NCBI GenBank assembly: GCA_041674705.1
Contig: JBAYVF010000033.1
Span: 1-5,826, forward strand
DNA length: 5,826 bases
Direction of reading: 5' to 3'
Source of the DNA: Aquincolibacterium sp041674705
GTDB lineage: Bacteria; Omnitrophota; Omnitrophia; Omnitrophales; Aquincolibacteriaceae
The notes beneath the pieces are model-generated. The model had not been told where the DNA came from, ran no database searches, and was given only the letters and a program-made list of their open reading frames with translations. Made by a program: the position numbers and the translations under genes. Below are positions 5,191 to 5,826 of this stretch, in pieces. Every line of letters begins with the position of its first letter. Positions within the stretch are counted from its first letter, which is position 1.

Positions 5191-5826
5191 ATGAGTAAAT
5201 ACATTCTCGCGCTCGACCAGGGCACCACCGGTTCGCGAGCCATTCTTTTTGACGCGGCGGGAAGAACGATCGCAAGCGCCTATCGCGAATTCAAACAATA
5301 TTTCCCCAAGCCGGGCTGGGTGGAACATGACGCCCAGGAGATCTGGCGCTCCTGCGAGACGGTGATTCGCGAAACGATTCGCAAAAGTAAAATCTCACCG
5401 GAAGAAATTCTCTCGATCGGTATCACGAATCAGCGTGAGACCACCGTACTATGGGATCGCGCGACCTCAAAACCTGTTCATCGCGCCATTGTCTGGCAAT
5501 GCCGCCGCACCTCCGACCTTTGTCGTGCCCATAAAAAACATGAGCCCCTGATCCACAGAAAAACCGGTCTTGTGCTCGACCCTTATTTTTCCGGCACCAA
5601 GATCGAGTGGTTGCTCAAGCATGTTCCCGGGCTTAAGAAAAAGGCCGACGCCGGTCGGATTGCTTTTGGCACGATCGATAGCTGGCTCATCTGGAAACTG
5701 ACAGGCGGCCGGTCGCACGTGACGGATCTTACGAATGCCTCGCGCACGATGTTACTCAACATCAGAACAAAGAAGTGGGACCCCGTGCTTCTCAGGATCT
5801 TTGGTGTTCCGGCGAAAGTCCTGCCG
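5191..5826 (+). CDS. glpK: Glycerol kinase GlpK, N-terminal part (cut by window end)
   Basis: Cytosolic FGGY-family kinase that phosphorylates glycerol with ATP to sn-glycerol 3-phosphate, feeding lipid synthesis or glycolysis via G3P dehydrogenase. The first 212 codons are present, about 42% of the usual 500 or so. Motifs: the phosphate-binding loop DQGTTGSR (9-16), HDAQEIW (46-52), the glycerol-contact region TNQRETTVLWD (79-89) with R82 and E83, AIVWQCRRT (99-107) with W102, DPYFSGTKIEW (130-140), and GTIDSWLIWKLTGG (160-173) followed by HVTDLTNASRTMLLNI (176-191), all typical of true glycerol kinases rather than xylulo- or gluconokinases. The frame is intact up to the edge. The ATG is set by AAAGG 9 bases upstream. 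A 58-base gap separates it from cdaA, so co-transcription is possible. No glpF or glpD is seen in the window. Confidence 0.96.
   Translation, partial: MSKYILALDQGTTGSRAILFDAAGRTIASAYREFKQYFPKPGWVEHDAQEIWRSCETVIRETIRKSKISPEEILSIGITNQRETTVLWDRATSKPVHRAIVWQCRRTSDLCRAHKKHEPLIHRKTGLVLDPYFSGTKIEWLLKHVPGLKKKADAGRIAFGTIDSWLIWKLTGGRSHVTDLTNASRTMLLNIRTKKWDPVLLRIFGVPAKVLP

Noticed and set aside
1227..5826. Very frequent GATC/CGATC words
   Set aside because: They arise mainly from preferred ATC isoleucine and GAT/GCG codon junctions, not from a clustered site such as an origin.
1..5826. CRISPR array, tRNA, rRNA or insertion sequence
   Set aside because: No regularly spaced repeats, RNA gene signatures, transposase or terminal inverted repeats with target duplication are visible.

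Overview
The window looks like chromosomal DNA from an uncultured, probably Gram-negative-type bacterium. It has moderate to slightly high GC in its genes, compact gene spacing and short palindromic repeats in the intergenic gaps. This mix would suit a candidate phylum such as Omnitrophota, but that placement is a guess: no rRNA or marker gene is present. Both end genes are cut by the window edges.

Layout: (1) Positions 1-875, minus strand, hold the N-terminal 291 codons of a membrane-bound ion-translocating pyrophosphatase (hppA). (2) Positions 876-1226 are a divergent intergenic region. It holds a credible plus-strand promoter and a leader of about 90 nt with competing inverted repeats just ahead of the next start codon. 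(3) Positions 1227-2954 encode a 12-TM APC-superfamily transporter with a C-terminal universal-stress-protein-like domain. Its ion-site residues resemble the K+/H+ symporter KimA. (4) Positions 2980-3297 encode a small exported protein resembling the DUF5666 type. (5) Positions 3294-4223 encode a LacI/GalR-type ligand-binding protein that overlaps the previous gene through a TTGA junction and has no helix-turn-helix. (6) Positions 4224-4343 are a repeat-rich gap. (7) Positions 4344-5132 encode a membrane-anchored diadenylate cyclase (CdaA type). (8) Positions 5133-5190 form a short gap with a perfect 16-bp palindrome. (9) Positions 5191-5826 hold the first 212 codons of glycerol kinase (glpK).

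How the genes may work together: the strongest link is between the KimA-like transporter and the c-di-AMP synthase, which lie on the same strand about 1.4 kb apart. In Firmicutes, c-di-AMP controls K+ uptake and directly inhibits KimA through its cytosolic domain. A divergent ion-pumping pyrophosphatase next door fits a theme of ion and membrane-energy homeostasis. This is inference from gene identity and position. GlpK and the LacI-type protein fit that theme less well and may simply be neighbours.
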